Source: Prevotella sp. UBA3757
Lineage (GTDB): Bacteria; Bacteroidota; Bacteroidia; Bacteroidales; Bacteroidaceae
DNA: 15,370 nt
Assembly (NCBI GenBank): GCA_002371715.1
Contig: DFGF01000009.1
Coordinates: 62,959 to 78,328, forward strand
Direction of reading: 5' to 3'
Of this stretch, positions 6,778 through 13,500 are shown in pieces. The notes beneath the pieces are model-generated. The model saw only the letters and a list, made by a program, of their open reading frames with translations, searched no databases and was not told the origin of the DNA. Position numbers and translations under genes: made by a program. Positions within the stretch are counted from its first letter, which is position 1, and each line of letters begins with the position of its first letter.

Positions 6778-8082
6778 ATGACGAGGAACATGAGAATATG
6801 GATGACAACCATGCTGCTGACGCTGGCCAGCGGACTATGGGCACAGACAGCCCGCGAGGCGATAGCCTTCAACCCGAAACTGTCGGCCAGCAACTATTGC
6901 GTCTATCCGGACAGCGTAAAAGCCACGATGACACCCCCACCCGAGGGCAGGCGCCCGTTCTACATCTCCACCTACAGCCGACATGGGTCGCGCTACGTCA
7001 GCCAGCGTAAATGCTACGACATCCCGATGGCCGTACTCACGAAAGGCGACTCCATGGGCCTGCTCACGCCGCTGGGCAAAAGCGTCATGGCCGAACTCAG
7101 GGCTATCATTGACGATGCAGAAGGGCGCTGGGGCGAAATGTCGGGCATCGGCAAACAGCAGTTGCGGCATATTGCCACCCGCATGACCCAGAACTTTCCG
7201 GAGGTCTTTGCGGGCAAGGCGCGCGTGAAGGCTCGGAGCACAACGGTCAACCGCTGTATACTGTCAATGGGTACTGCCGTACAACAACTGGTGGCCATCA
7301 ATCCGCAACTCAGCATCGACATGAATGCCTCCAAGGCCGACTTCTGGTATCTGAACCACCAAGACCGCCGCCTGCGCCAATACAAGACGCCACAGGTAGC
7401 AAAGGCTTTTGACGAATACTCCGAGAAGCGGATAGTCAACGAGCGGCTCATGGCCCAACTCTTCACGCAGCCCGACTCCATCAGCCCCGACGACCAGAAA
7501 TGGCTGAACTACTACCTCATCAAGACGGCACTGATACAGCAAAACACCCACATGAACAAGCGTTCACAACTCATGACGCTCTTCAGCGAAGACGACCTGC
7601 ACCGATTCTGGCAAATCGAGAACGTCTGGTGGTACGTGCAGCACGGCTTCACCCCTCTGAACGGCTGCCAGCAGCCCTATACGCAGCGCCACCTGCTCCG
7701 CAAGATTATCCATGAGGCCGACAGCTGCATCCTGTTGCCCGAACCCGGTGCCCAGCTGCGCTTCGGCCACGAGACGGTGCTGCTGCCCCTGGCCTGCCTG
7801 TTAGGGCTGAACGGCTACGACTACCAGACCGACAACCTGGATGACCTGGAGCACCACGGCTGGTGGGCATGCCTGATATTCCCGATGGCATCAAATATCC
7901 AGTTTGTGTTCTACCGCAAAAGCCCCAGGGACTCCGACGTCATCTTCAAGATACTGCTGAACGAGCAGGAGGCTACCCTGCCCCTGCCTACGGACATGGC
8001 CCCTTACTACCACTGGCGCGACTTCCGCAACCACTACCTCAAGATGCTCGACGACTACGAGGCAGTAAGAGATAAGCAATAA
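6778..8082 (+). CDS. Secreted histidine-type phosphatase (phytase / histidine acid phosphatase fold)
   Basis: This is a clade-2 histidine phosphatase, likely acting on phosphate esters such as inositol phosphates in the periplasm or outside the cell; the substrate is inferred from the family only. Catalytic RHGSR is present at 68-72 (YISTYSRHGSRY, nucleophile H69). A further phosphate-pocket Arg lies in ARSTTVNRC (R159). The proton-donor motif is RFGHET at 328-333, H331/E332, in place of the common HD or HAE. The signal peptide is MTRNMRIWMTTMLLTLASGLWAQ. The frame opens at 6757, but ATG 6778 sits 1 bp after the previous stop, has GAGGAAG 7-14 bp upstream and gives 434 residues, the same length as the sister protein, so I prefer it. 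ATG 6790 is a further alternative. The two genes form a dicistron. The stop codon lies in the first unit of a 21-bp repeat. Confidence 0.9.
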   Translation: MTRNMRIWMTTMLLTLASGLWAQTAREAIAFNPKLSASNYCVYPDSVKATMTPPPEGRRPFYISTYSRHGSRYVSQRKCYDIPMAVLTKGDSMGLLTPLGKSVMAELRAIIDDAEGRWGEMSGIGKQQLRHIATRMTQNFPEVFAGKARVKARSTTVNRCILSMGTAVQQLVAINPQLSIDMNASKADFWYLNHQDRRLRQYKTPQVAKAFDEYSEKRIVNERLMAQLFTQPDSISPDDQKWLNYYLIKTALIQQNTHMNKRSQLMTLFSEDDLHRFWQIENVWWYVQHGFTPLNGCQQPYTQRHLLRKIIHEADSCILLPEPGAQLRFGHETVLLPLACLLGLNGYDYQTDNLDDLEHHGWWACLIFPMASNIQFVFYRKSPRDSDVIFKILLNEQEATLPLPTDMAPYYHWRDFRNHYLKMLDDYEAVRDKQ

Positions 8083-8148
8083 GAGGCATGTATCAAGCAA
8101 TAAGAGGCATGTATCAAGCAATAAGAGGCATGTATGAAGAAATAGGAG
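8074..8148. repeat. 21-bp tandem repeat, about 3.5 copies, starting over the phosphatase stop codon
   Basis: Units lie at 8074-8094, 8095-8115 and 8116-8136 (identical except the last base of the third), with a diverged partial copy at 8137-8148. Each unit begins AAGCAATAAGAGG. The first carries the actual TAA stop (8080-8082), and the later copies repeat that TAA in the same frame because 21 is a multiple of three. The array fills the gap between the convergent phosphatase and sufE genes. No intrinsic terminator is visible there. Confidence 0.97.
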
Positions 8149-8152
8149 TGCC

Positions 8153-8596
8153 CTATGCCTTCAGCTGATAGGCCACGGCATAGGCCCGCATCTGCTTAAT
8201 CATGGCCAGCAGACCGTTAGAGCGCGTGGGCGACAGGTGCTCCTTCAGCCCTATCTGGTCTATAAAGTAGAGGTCGGCATCCAGTATCTCCTGAGGCGTA
8301 TGGTCGCTCAGCACGCGAATCAGCAGGGCCACGATGCCCTTCACTATCAGCGCGTCGCTCTCGGCCTGGAAGTGGAGCCGTTTTTCGCCTCCGGCCTCCC
8401 CGCTGCCATTCACCAGTTCGGCTACCAGCCATACGCGGCTCTGGCAACCGTCTATCAGGTTTGCCTCCGTCTTGTACTGTTCGGCCAGCGGGGCCTGTTC
8501 GTTACCCAGGTCTATGAGCAGCTGGTACTTGTCCATCCAGTCGTCAAGGCCCGAAAACTCGTCGATAATCTCGTCTTGTATCTCGTTGATTGTCAT
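8153..8596 (-). CDS. sufE: Cysteine desulfuration protein SufE
   Basis: SufE accepts persulfide sulfur from the cysteine desulfurase SufS and passes it to the SUF scaffold for Fe-S cluster assembly, in the cytoplasm. The 147-residue protein has the usual length. It shows YQLLIDLGN near 24-32, then EANLIDGCQSRVWLV with the sulfur-accepting Cys51, and a C-terminal GLKEHLSPTRSNGLLAM typical of the family. It begins 23 bp after the U32 gene stop on the same strand and shows no promoter of its own, so the two are probably co-transcribed. No other suf gene is in the window. Confidence 0.95.
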   Translation of the reverse strand: MTINEIQDEIIDEFSGLDDWMDKYQLLIDLGNEQAPLAEQYKTEANLIDGCQSRVWLVAELVNGSGEAGGEKRLHFQAESDALIVKGIVALLIRVLSDHTPQEILDADLYFIDQIGLKEHLSPTRSNGLLAMIKQMRAYAVAYQLKA

Positions 8597-8619
8597 TTTT
8601 TTATGATGTTGATGTTTCG

Positions 8620-9864
8620 TTAAAGTGTTACTATCTTAAACAGCTTGTCGCTGGGCCGCACCTTCTCCGGCACACGGATGCTGACGCGCGTGCCCTGCCG
8701 GGCGGTCTGGACGCTGCTGGTGTCGTCGTGGATTTCGTCCACCGTCACGTAGAGCGCACCGGTGGTCGGCCCGGTTATCAGCATCTTGTCGCCCACCGAG
8801 AAGGTGTCTGCCTCGACGGTAAACTCCGCTACGCCCAGTCTTGAGAAGTACTTCACGCCCTTGCCGATGTACTGCTTGCGCTCGGTGGCATTCGACCCGT
8901 AGTTGGAGTTCCACTCGCCCAGCAGCTGACCCTGGTAGTAGCCGTCCCAGAAGCCACGGTTGAAGACCGTAGCCAGCCGCTGGTCCCACTGGTCTTTGCG
9001 CGCTTCGGTAAAGGTGCCGTCCAGCACGCTGCTGATGGCCTCCTTGTAGCACTGCACCACGGTCATCACGTATTCCGGCCCGCGCGCCCGTCCCTCAATC
9101 TTGAACACGCGCACGCCCGCGTCCATCATCTTGTCGATGAAGCGGACGGTCTTCAGGTCCTTGGGCGACATGATGTACTTGTTGTCTATCTCCAGCTCGG
9201 TGCCCGTCTCGCGGTCGGTCACGAGGTAGCTGCGGCGGCATATCTGCATGCAGGCGCCGCGATTGGCCGAGCGTCCCGTATTGTCGAGGCTCAGGTAGCA
9301 CTTGCCGCTCACCGCCATGCACAGCGCCCCGTGGCAGAACATCTCGATGCGCACCGGCTGGCCGCTCGGTCCGGTAATGTGCTGCTCGTCTATCTGCCGG
9401 CTGATGTCGGCCACCTGCTGCATGTTCAGTTCGCGGGCCAGCACGACGACGTCGGCAAACTGCGCATAGAAACGCAGAGCCTCGATGTTCGATATGTTCA
9501 GCTGGGTCGACAGGTGAACCTCCATGCCGCGGCTGCGGCAGTAGGTCATCACGGCTATGTCGCAGGCTATCACGGCACTGATACGTGCCTCGACGGCGGC
9601 ATCCACTATCTGGTGCATCGTCTCGATGTCCTCGCCGTAGATGATGGTGTTCACCGTCAGGTAGCTCTTCACGCCGGCCTCGCGGCAGGCAGCGGCAATG
9701 TCGCGCAGGTCGTCGATGGTGAAGTGGTTGGCCGAGTGTGACCGCATGTTCAACTGCCCGACGCCAAAGTACACGGAGTCGGCACCGGCCTTCAGTGCGG
9801 CAGCCAGCGAGTCGCGACTGCCCACCGGGGCCATGATTTCAAAATCCTTTATCGTTTCCTTCAT
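8620..9864 (-). CDS. Peptidase U32-family protein, TrhP/YegQ-like (tRNA hydroxylation)
   Basis: The protein is 414 residues. It carries the U32 signature at 174-192: E-x-F-x2-G-A-x-C-x4-G-x-C-x-x-S, read here as EMFCHGALCMAVSGKCYLS. SANRGACMQICRRSY follows at about 199-213, giving a cluster of conserved cysteines (182, 189, 205, 209). Members related to E. coli YegQ (TrhP) are needed for 5-hydroxyuridine formation in tRNA wobble positions; others are called collagenase-like proteases on older evidence. I favour the tRNA role but cannot separate the subfamilies from sequence alone. The open frame extends to 10011, but the family start MKETIKDFEIMAPVGSRDSL is at 9864, and a strong promoter ends 8 nt ahead of it. 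sufE follows 23 bp downstream; Fe-S assembly would fit a cysteine-rich partner. Confidence 0.88.
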   Translation of the reverse strand: MKETIKDFEIMAPVGSRDSLAAALKAGADSVYFGVGQLNMRSHSANHFTIDDLRDIAAACREAGVKSYLTVNTIIYGEDIETMHQIVDAAVEARISAVIACDIAVMTYCRSRGMEVHLSTQLNISNIEALRFYAQFADVVVLARELNMQQVADISRQIDEQHITGPSGQPVRIEMFCHGALCMAVSGKCYLSLDNTGRSANRGACMQICRRSYLVTDRETGTELEIDNKYIMSPKDLKTVRFIDKMMDAGVRVFKIEGRARGPEYVMTVVQCYKEAISSVLDGTFTEARKDQWDQRLATVFNRGFWDGYYQGQLLGEWNSNYGSNATERKQYIGKGVKYFSRLGVAEFTVEADTFSVGDKMLITGPTTGALYVTVDEIHDDTSSVQTARQGTRVSIRVPEKVRPSDKLFKIVTL

Positions 9865-9872
9865 TGCGGGTG

Positions 9873-9903
9873 CAAAGGTAGTGCAAATCGAGTGAAATAC
9901 AAA
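9873..9903 (-). promoter_or_regulatory. Promoter of the U32-sufE unit
   Basis: On the minus strand TTTG (9903-9900) is followed after 19 bp by TACCTTTG (9880-9873). This is an exact match to the Bacteroidetes TTTG-N19-21-TAnnTTTG promoter. Eight nt then lead to the ATG at 9864. The -33 box lies inside the 38-bp palindrome at 9894-9931. Confidence 0.85.
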
Positions 9904-9931
9904 GAAAAAACCGGTTTTTTCTTCGTATTTC
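9894..9931. terminator. 38-bp near-perfect palindrome (terminator and/or operator)
   Basis: Two 19-bp arms are centred between 9912 and 9913 (AAAAAACC / GGTTTTTT at the core), with one mismatched pair. It starts 7 bp after the stop of the MG2-domain gene, so it could end that transcript as an A/T-rich hairpin, although no U tract follows. It also covers the -33 box of the U32 promoter, so a dimeric regulator site is equally possible. Confidence 0.6.
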
Positions 9932-9937
9932 GCCCCC

Positions 9938-12712
9938 TTACCGGCTGTGCAGCAGCCGCCCGTCGGCCGTGACGCCCGCTGCCGACATGCGGATGCGCGT
10001 CTCCTTGCCATTATTATAGAAGGTGGCGGTGAACCGGCCCTGCTCGTCGGTGACGGCGTTCGGATTCCAGTACAGCGTGCGCCGGTAGTCGGCCGGACGG
10101 CTGTCGGGCTGGCGCTGGCTATAGTCGGGCTGGTAGAAGGCTTCGGGCCGGTTGAAGCCCTGGAGCACGAGATGGCGGTCGCGGAACACCACCTGCCGCC
10201 CGTCGTTGGCTATGGGTACCATCTGCACGGTGGCATCGGCCGAGAGTTCGCGCTCCACCATCGTGGAGTCGGGATTACGCGGCTCGTAGTCGCTGAACAC
10301 GCGGATTTCCTGCAGCCGGCTCAGCAGCAGCTGCTGATAGATGTACTGTGCCGTGCGGTGGGCACGGAACACGCCGGCCAGCTCGGCCTCCTCGGCGCCA
10401 CGGCTCACCGGCGAGTAGTTGCGCCAGTAGGTGAAGTTCTCCAGGCGGCCGTCAATATTAAAATGTCTGTGACGACCCATGTTGCCATACAGGTAGCGGC
10501 ACACCTGCAACGGGAACTGGCGCATGTCGAAATAGCCGAACGACAGGCCACGGTCGGTCAGCTCGTTATACATGTCGTAGGCGTCGAGCACGTAGGCCGG
10601 CTTCTTCCAGTCTATGGCGCGGCGCCCGCGACGGTGTCCCTTGACGTTGATGTTGGCCAAGTGGTGGACATCGTTCTCCATCGAGAGTGTTGAGAGGGTG
10701 TCTATCAGCAGGTCGGCATCCACGTCCGGCATGTGGTTCTGATAGTAGTTGTAAGGCTGGGTGGTCATGGGGAAGAAGACGTCGCGCTTGACGAAGTAGT
10801 CCGGGTAGGCCTTTTCGTCGTACACCTTCTTGTCGCGACGCGAGGCCATGTTCTTCTTGAGGGAGTCGGCGGGCGAATAGGCCTTCATGTTCAGGTAGCC
10901 CAGGCCGTAGAACGGCGGTATCTCAAAGACGAAGCGACCCTGCCGCGTGCGCTGCGTGCTACCGACGGTCTGGGTGCTGCCCGAGGGCGTGCCGACGGTC
11001 AGCTCAGCCTCGACCAGCACCTCGCGGCGCACGCCCTTGTTGTTGATGCCGATGTTCTCGTTGGCACGCTCCATGGGGCCGTAGTCCGTGGTGACGGTCT
11101 GGTTGCCCTCCTCGTCGTAGTCTACGCTGGTTCCCCGCTCCACGCGCCCGTCCTGCCACGACGTCACTTCGTCGGGCAGCACCTCTTCCACGTCAAGCAT
11201 CTTGCAGACCATGCCCTCGACGGTCATCGTCGTCTCCGGCTGGTAGCGCATGGTGCGCGAGGCATCGGCCAGCTCGCTCCACTTGTACTTGCGCCAGCCC
11301 TGCACCATCAGCAGCAGGTCCAGGTGGTGGCGGTGCTGGTCGTCGTCGGCCTCAAAGTAGTACGAGGGCTTGGCCACGAAGCCGCGCAGTTCGCTCGACA
11401 GCAGCATGTCGGTCATCAGGTTGCCGTTGTTGTAGGTCGGCTCGTCGGTATTCGTGTCGCGGATGCTGAGCGAGAAGACGGTGGGAGCCGTCACGCCCTG
11501 GCACCGCACGGGAAACTCCACCCGCTGGTAGGGTTCATAGGTCTGTGAGGTAAAGGGTGAAGTGTGAAGGGTTGTGGCTGTTGCGTCGGGCGTGATGAGT
11601 GCGTCGTCGTAGTCGTGGTGGTTGACGAAGAACAGGCGGCTGGCCCAGATGCGGCCGTCGCTGTCGAAGAGTGTCAGCTCGTTGACGCCCGTCGGCAACG
11701 AGTCGGTGGGCAGTGTAAAGTGCCCATCAGACACGCTGAAAGGCTGGAAGTGCCGGAGCGCGCCCCGGCAGAGGATGCTGATGGCGTAGTCCCTGTCCTG
11801 CGGCAGACCTCTGGCTGTCAGCCGCAGCTGCCCCTGGTCCAGCTGCATGGCCACACCCTGCTGCTCGGCTCGCGGCAGGTGGATGTCGTACGACTTGCCA
11901 CGAAACGTGAAGTGGGCCGTCAGCCGTTTGTCCTGTGGCGTCACGGTGAACACGCCACGCCCCATGTGCTCCGTCCGGATGGTCTGCTGACGGCCGTTGC
12001 CGTCCAGCTGCCCGCTGATGCTGACGGCCTCGCCGTACTGGTCGACGGCCTCAAAGGCCACGCGGTTCTCCACCCCGGCTATCAGGTGGCCGCCCTCGGG
12101 ATAGAACGTCACCAGCAGACGGTCCTTCTTGGGTTGCGGCAGGTCCTGCTTCGGGCGCTGGTACATGCGGCGCACGTCGTAGTCGCCCGGACGCTCCGAC
12201 TTGCTGTAGACGGGCAGGACGCGCGAGTAGAGGTCGTTCCACGTGCGGAAGAAGTCGGCGGCCATGTCCTGGTTATAGAAGTACCACGTGTCGTGACGGC
12301 TGTAGCGCTGGTGACCGACGTTGAAGTTGAGCATCCAGCGGGTATAGGCCCTCAGCTCGTAGTAGCCGGAATAGAGCGAGTCGGGCAGCACGAACTGGCC
12401 GCAGGTCAGCCCCCGGCCGCTGACGATGATGTTCTGGCGCTCCACCAGCAGCCCGTCGGGCGAGAGCAGCTCCACGTACAGGATGCGGCTCATGTCGGTG
12501 GGCACCAGGCGGTCGGCACGCACCACGTAGGCCTTGTACCACAGCGTGTCGCCCACGAAGTAACACTCGTTGTCGGTGTGTATATATACTTTCTCCTGCA
12601 CCTGCGTCGTGCCGGACTGTTCCAGCGCGTGCCGGATGTCGTCAAGACTGCCGGCTGTCAGGTTCATCGTCATCAGGGTTAACAGAAGCAAAAGAGTGTA
12701 TAGACGTGACAT
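9938..12712 (-). CDS. Large exported MG2-domain (alpha-2-macroglobulin-like) protein
   Basis: This is a 924-residue secreted protein of a family common in Bacteroidetes. It has a signal peptide MSRLYTLLLLLTLMTMNLTA and no lipobox. An MG2-type beta domain begins at about 41 (KVYIHTDNECYFVGDTLWYKA). A second macroglobulin-like domain opens with YPEGGHLIAGVENRVAFEAVDQ (about residues 202-223). A middle section contains LLLMVQGWRKYKWSEL. The C-terminal part ends with LYWNPNAVTDEQGRFTATFYNN, as in family members annotated as carboxypeptidase-like or TonB plug-like. I see no protease motif and no thioester motif. The exact role is unknown; an envelope or surface role is inferred from the signal and domains. 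I chose the ATG at 12712 because it gives a standard signal peptide; ATG 12739 adds nine residues. It is divergent from the 12829 gene. Confidence 0.85.
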   Translation of the reverse strand: MSRLYTLLLLLTLMTMNLTAGSLDDIRHALEQSGTTQVQEKVYIHTDNECYFVGDTLWYKAYVVRADRLVPTDMSRILYVELLSPDGLLVERQNIIVSGRGLTCGQFVLPDSLYSGYYELRAYTRWMLNFNVGHQRYSRHDTWYFYNQDMAADFFRTWNDLYSRVLPVYSKSERPGDYDVRRMYQRPKQDLPQPKKDRLLVTFYPEGGHLIAGVENRVAFEAVDQYGEAVSISGQLDGNGRQQTIRTEHMGRGVFTVTPQDKRLTAHFTFRGKSYDIHLPRAEQQGVAMQLDQGQLRLTARGLPQDRDYAISILCRGALRHFQPFSVSDGHFTLPTDSLPTGVNELTLFDSDGRIWASRLFFVNHHDYDDALITPDATATTLHTSPFTSQTYEPYQRVEFPVRCQGVTAPTVFSLSIRDTNTDEPTYNNGNLMTDMLLSSELRGFVAKPSYYFEADDDQHRHHLDLLLMVQGWRKYKWSELADASRTMRYQPETTMTVEGMVCKMLDVEEVLPDEVTSWQDGRVERGTSVDYDEEGNQTVTTDYGPMERANENIGINNKGVRREVLVEAELTVGTPSGSTQTVGSTQRTRQGRFVFEIPPFYGLGYLNMKAYSPADSLKKNMASRRDKKVYDEKAYPDYFVKRDVFFPMTTQPYNYYQNHMPDVDADLLIDTLSTLSMENDVHHLANINVKGHRRGRRAIDWKKPAYVLDAYDMYNELTDRGLSFGYFDMRQFPLQVCRYLYGNMGRHRHFNIDGRLENFTYWRNYSPVSRGAEEAELAGVFRAHRTAQYIYQQLLLSRLQEIRVFSDYEPRNPDSTMVERELSADATVQMVPIANDGRQVVFRDRHLVLQGFNRPEAFYQPDYSQRQPDSRPADYRRTLYWNPNAVTDEQGRFTATFYNNGKETRIRMSAAGVTADGRLLHSR
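11550..11570. repeat. Three tandem heptamers inside the MG2-domain gene
   Basis: The minus strand reads CCTTCAC, ACTTCAC, CCTTTAC: three units of 7 bp, 21 bp in all. They encode part of the linker TLHTSPFTSQTYEP without disturbing the frame. The linker sits between two predicted beta-domain regions. The unit differs from the CAACTNT heptamer but has the same period. Confidence 0.6.
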
Positions 12713-12769
12713 AAAAACAGATATTTTGGGGTTTAACATTAATAGTTAGAAGTTTTTTTTGCTTTTAGG

Positions 12770-12800
12770 TTTAAAGATAACGGAAAAATTTGTAACTTTG
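12770..12800 (+). promoter_or_regulatory. Probable promoter for the secreted unknown protein and CE12 esterase genes
   Basis: The -7 box TAACTTTG (12793-12800) fits TAnnTTTG. TTTA lies 19 bp upstream (12770-12773), a 3/4 match to the -33 box. The leader to the ATG at 12829 would be a little over 20 nt, longer than for the other promoters here. The region 12713-12828 is the divergent intergenic space; I see no clear promoter for the opposite gene. Confidence 0.65.
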
Positions 12801-12828
12801 CATCCGTATTGTGTAAACTATCAGACTA

Positions 12829-13467
12829 ATGACAATGAGAAAAATCTATCTGCTGGCAATGCTACTGGCCATGACGTTCGCTAGCGCGATGGCACAGACC
12901 ACCACAACGTCACTTACGGTATACAAGGAATTCCAGCCCGCCACCATCCACCTCGTCGACGGACGGCTGCTGAAGGTGGGCTTTGCCAACATCTTCCTGA
13001 AAAACAGCAGCCTGCTCTACAAGAGCGGCCACGAAACCAAGGAGGCCAACCTCAGCACGCTGACCAAGGTGGACTTCAAGGACCGCACCTACTACCGCAT
13101 CGACAGCGTCATGGCCTACCAGGTCGACACCGTCGGCCACCAACCGCTCTATTGTGCACAGCGCATCGACTTCGAGTCGTGGCGTAACCAGATTGTCAAC
13201 AACCGCAACATGACGAACATCAGCATCGGCGACATGCTGAACTATACGACGGCCGACATCGGCGACGCCAACGACATACACTTCCCGCTCATCAACGTCT
13301 ACTACCTGCAGATTGACGGCAAGTACGTGCTGGCCCACGAGCGCAACCTGAAGCGCGCGCTCAACAAGGAGCAACGCCGGCTGATGACATCGGTCATGAG
13401 CGAGCCGGGATTCAGCTGGAACAGCGAGAAAAGCCTGCTCAGACTGCTCGAAGTGCTGAAGTATTAA
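12829..13467 (+). CDS. Secreted protein of unknown function, 212 residues
   Basis: I do not recognise a named family. A signal peptide is clear: MTMRKIYLLAMLLAMTFASAMAQ, with likely cleavage after AMA. The mature protein begins with a beta-rich stretch, then ATIHLVDGRLLKVGFANIFLKNSSLLYKSG. Short strands follow (KVDFKDRTYYRIDSVMAYQV) and then a basic helical C-terminus (RNLKRALNKEQRRLM). No catalytic motif stands out. The next gene begins 33 bp downstream on the same strand, so it may be co-transcribed with the CE12 esterase. ATG 12835 is an alternative start that leaves the signal peptide intact. Confidence 0.85.
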   Translation: MTMRKIYLLAMLLAMTFASAMAQTTTTSLTVYKEFQPATIHLVDGRLLKVGFANIFLKNSSLLYKSGHETKEANLSTLTKVDFKDRTYYRIDSVMAYQVDTVGHQPLYCAQRIDFESWRNQIVNNRNMTNISIGDMLNYTTADIGDANDIHFPLINVYYLQIDGKYVLAHERNLKRALNKEQRRLMTSVMSEPGFSWNSEKSLLRLLEVLKY

Positions 13468-13500
13468 GGAATCAAAAACGAATCAAAATACAAACAATCT

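Noticed and set aside
7891..8121. Minus-strand frame with repeated LDTCLLL peptides
   Set aside because: It is the translation of the 21-bp DNA repeat continued antisense to the phosphatase gene; no real protein signal.
11564..12682. 372-codon plus-strand open frame opposite the MG2-domain gene
   Set aside because: Its Val/His/Gln-rich composition is typical of an antisense shadow; the opposite strand encodes a coherent signal peptide and MG2 domains.
12721..12760. Promoter for the MG2-domain gene (TATCTGTT on the minus strand)
   Set aside because: The match to TAnnTTTG is poor and no -33 box sits at the right distance.
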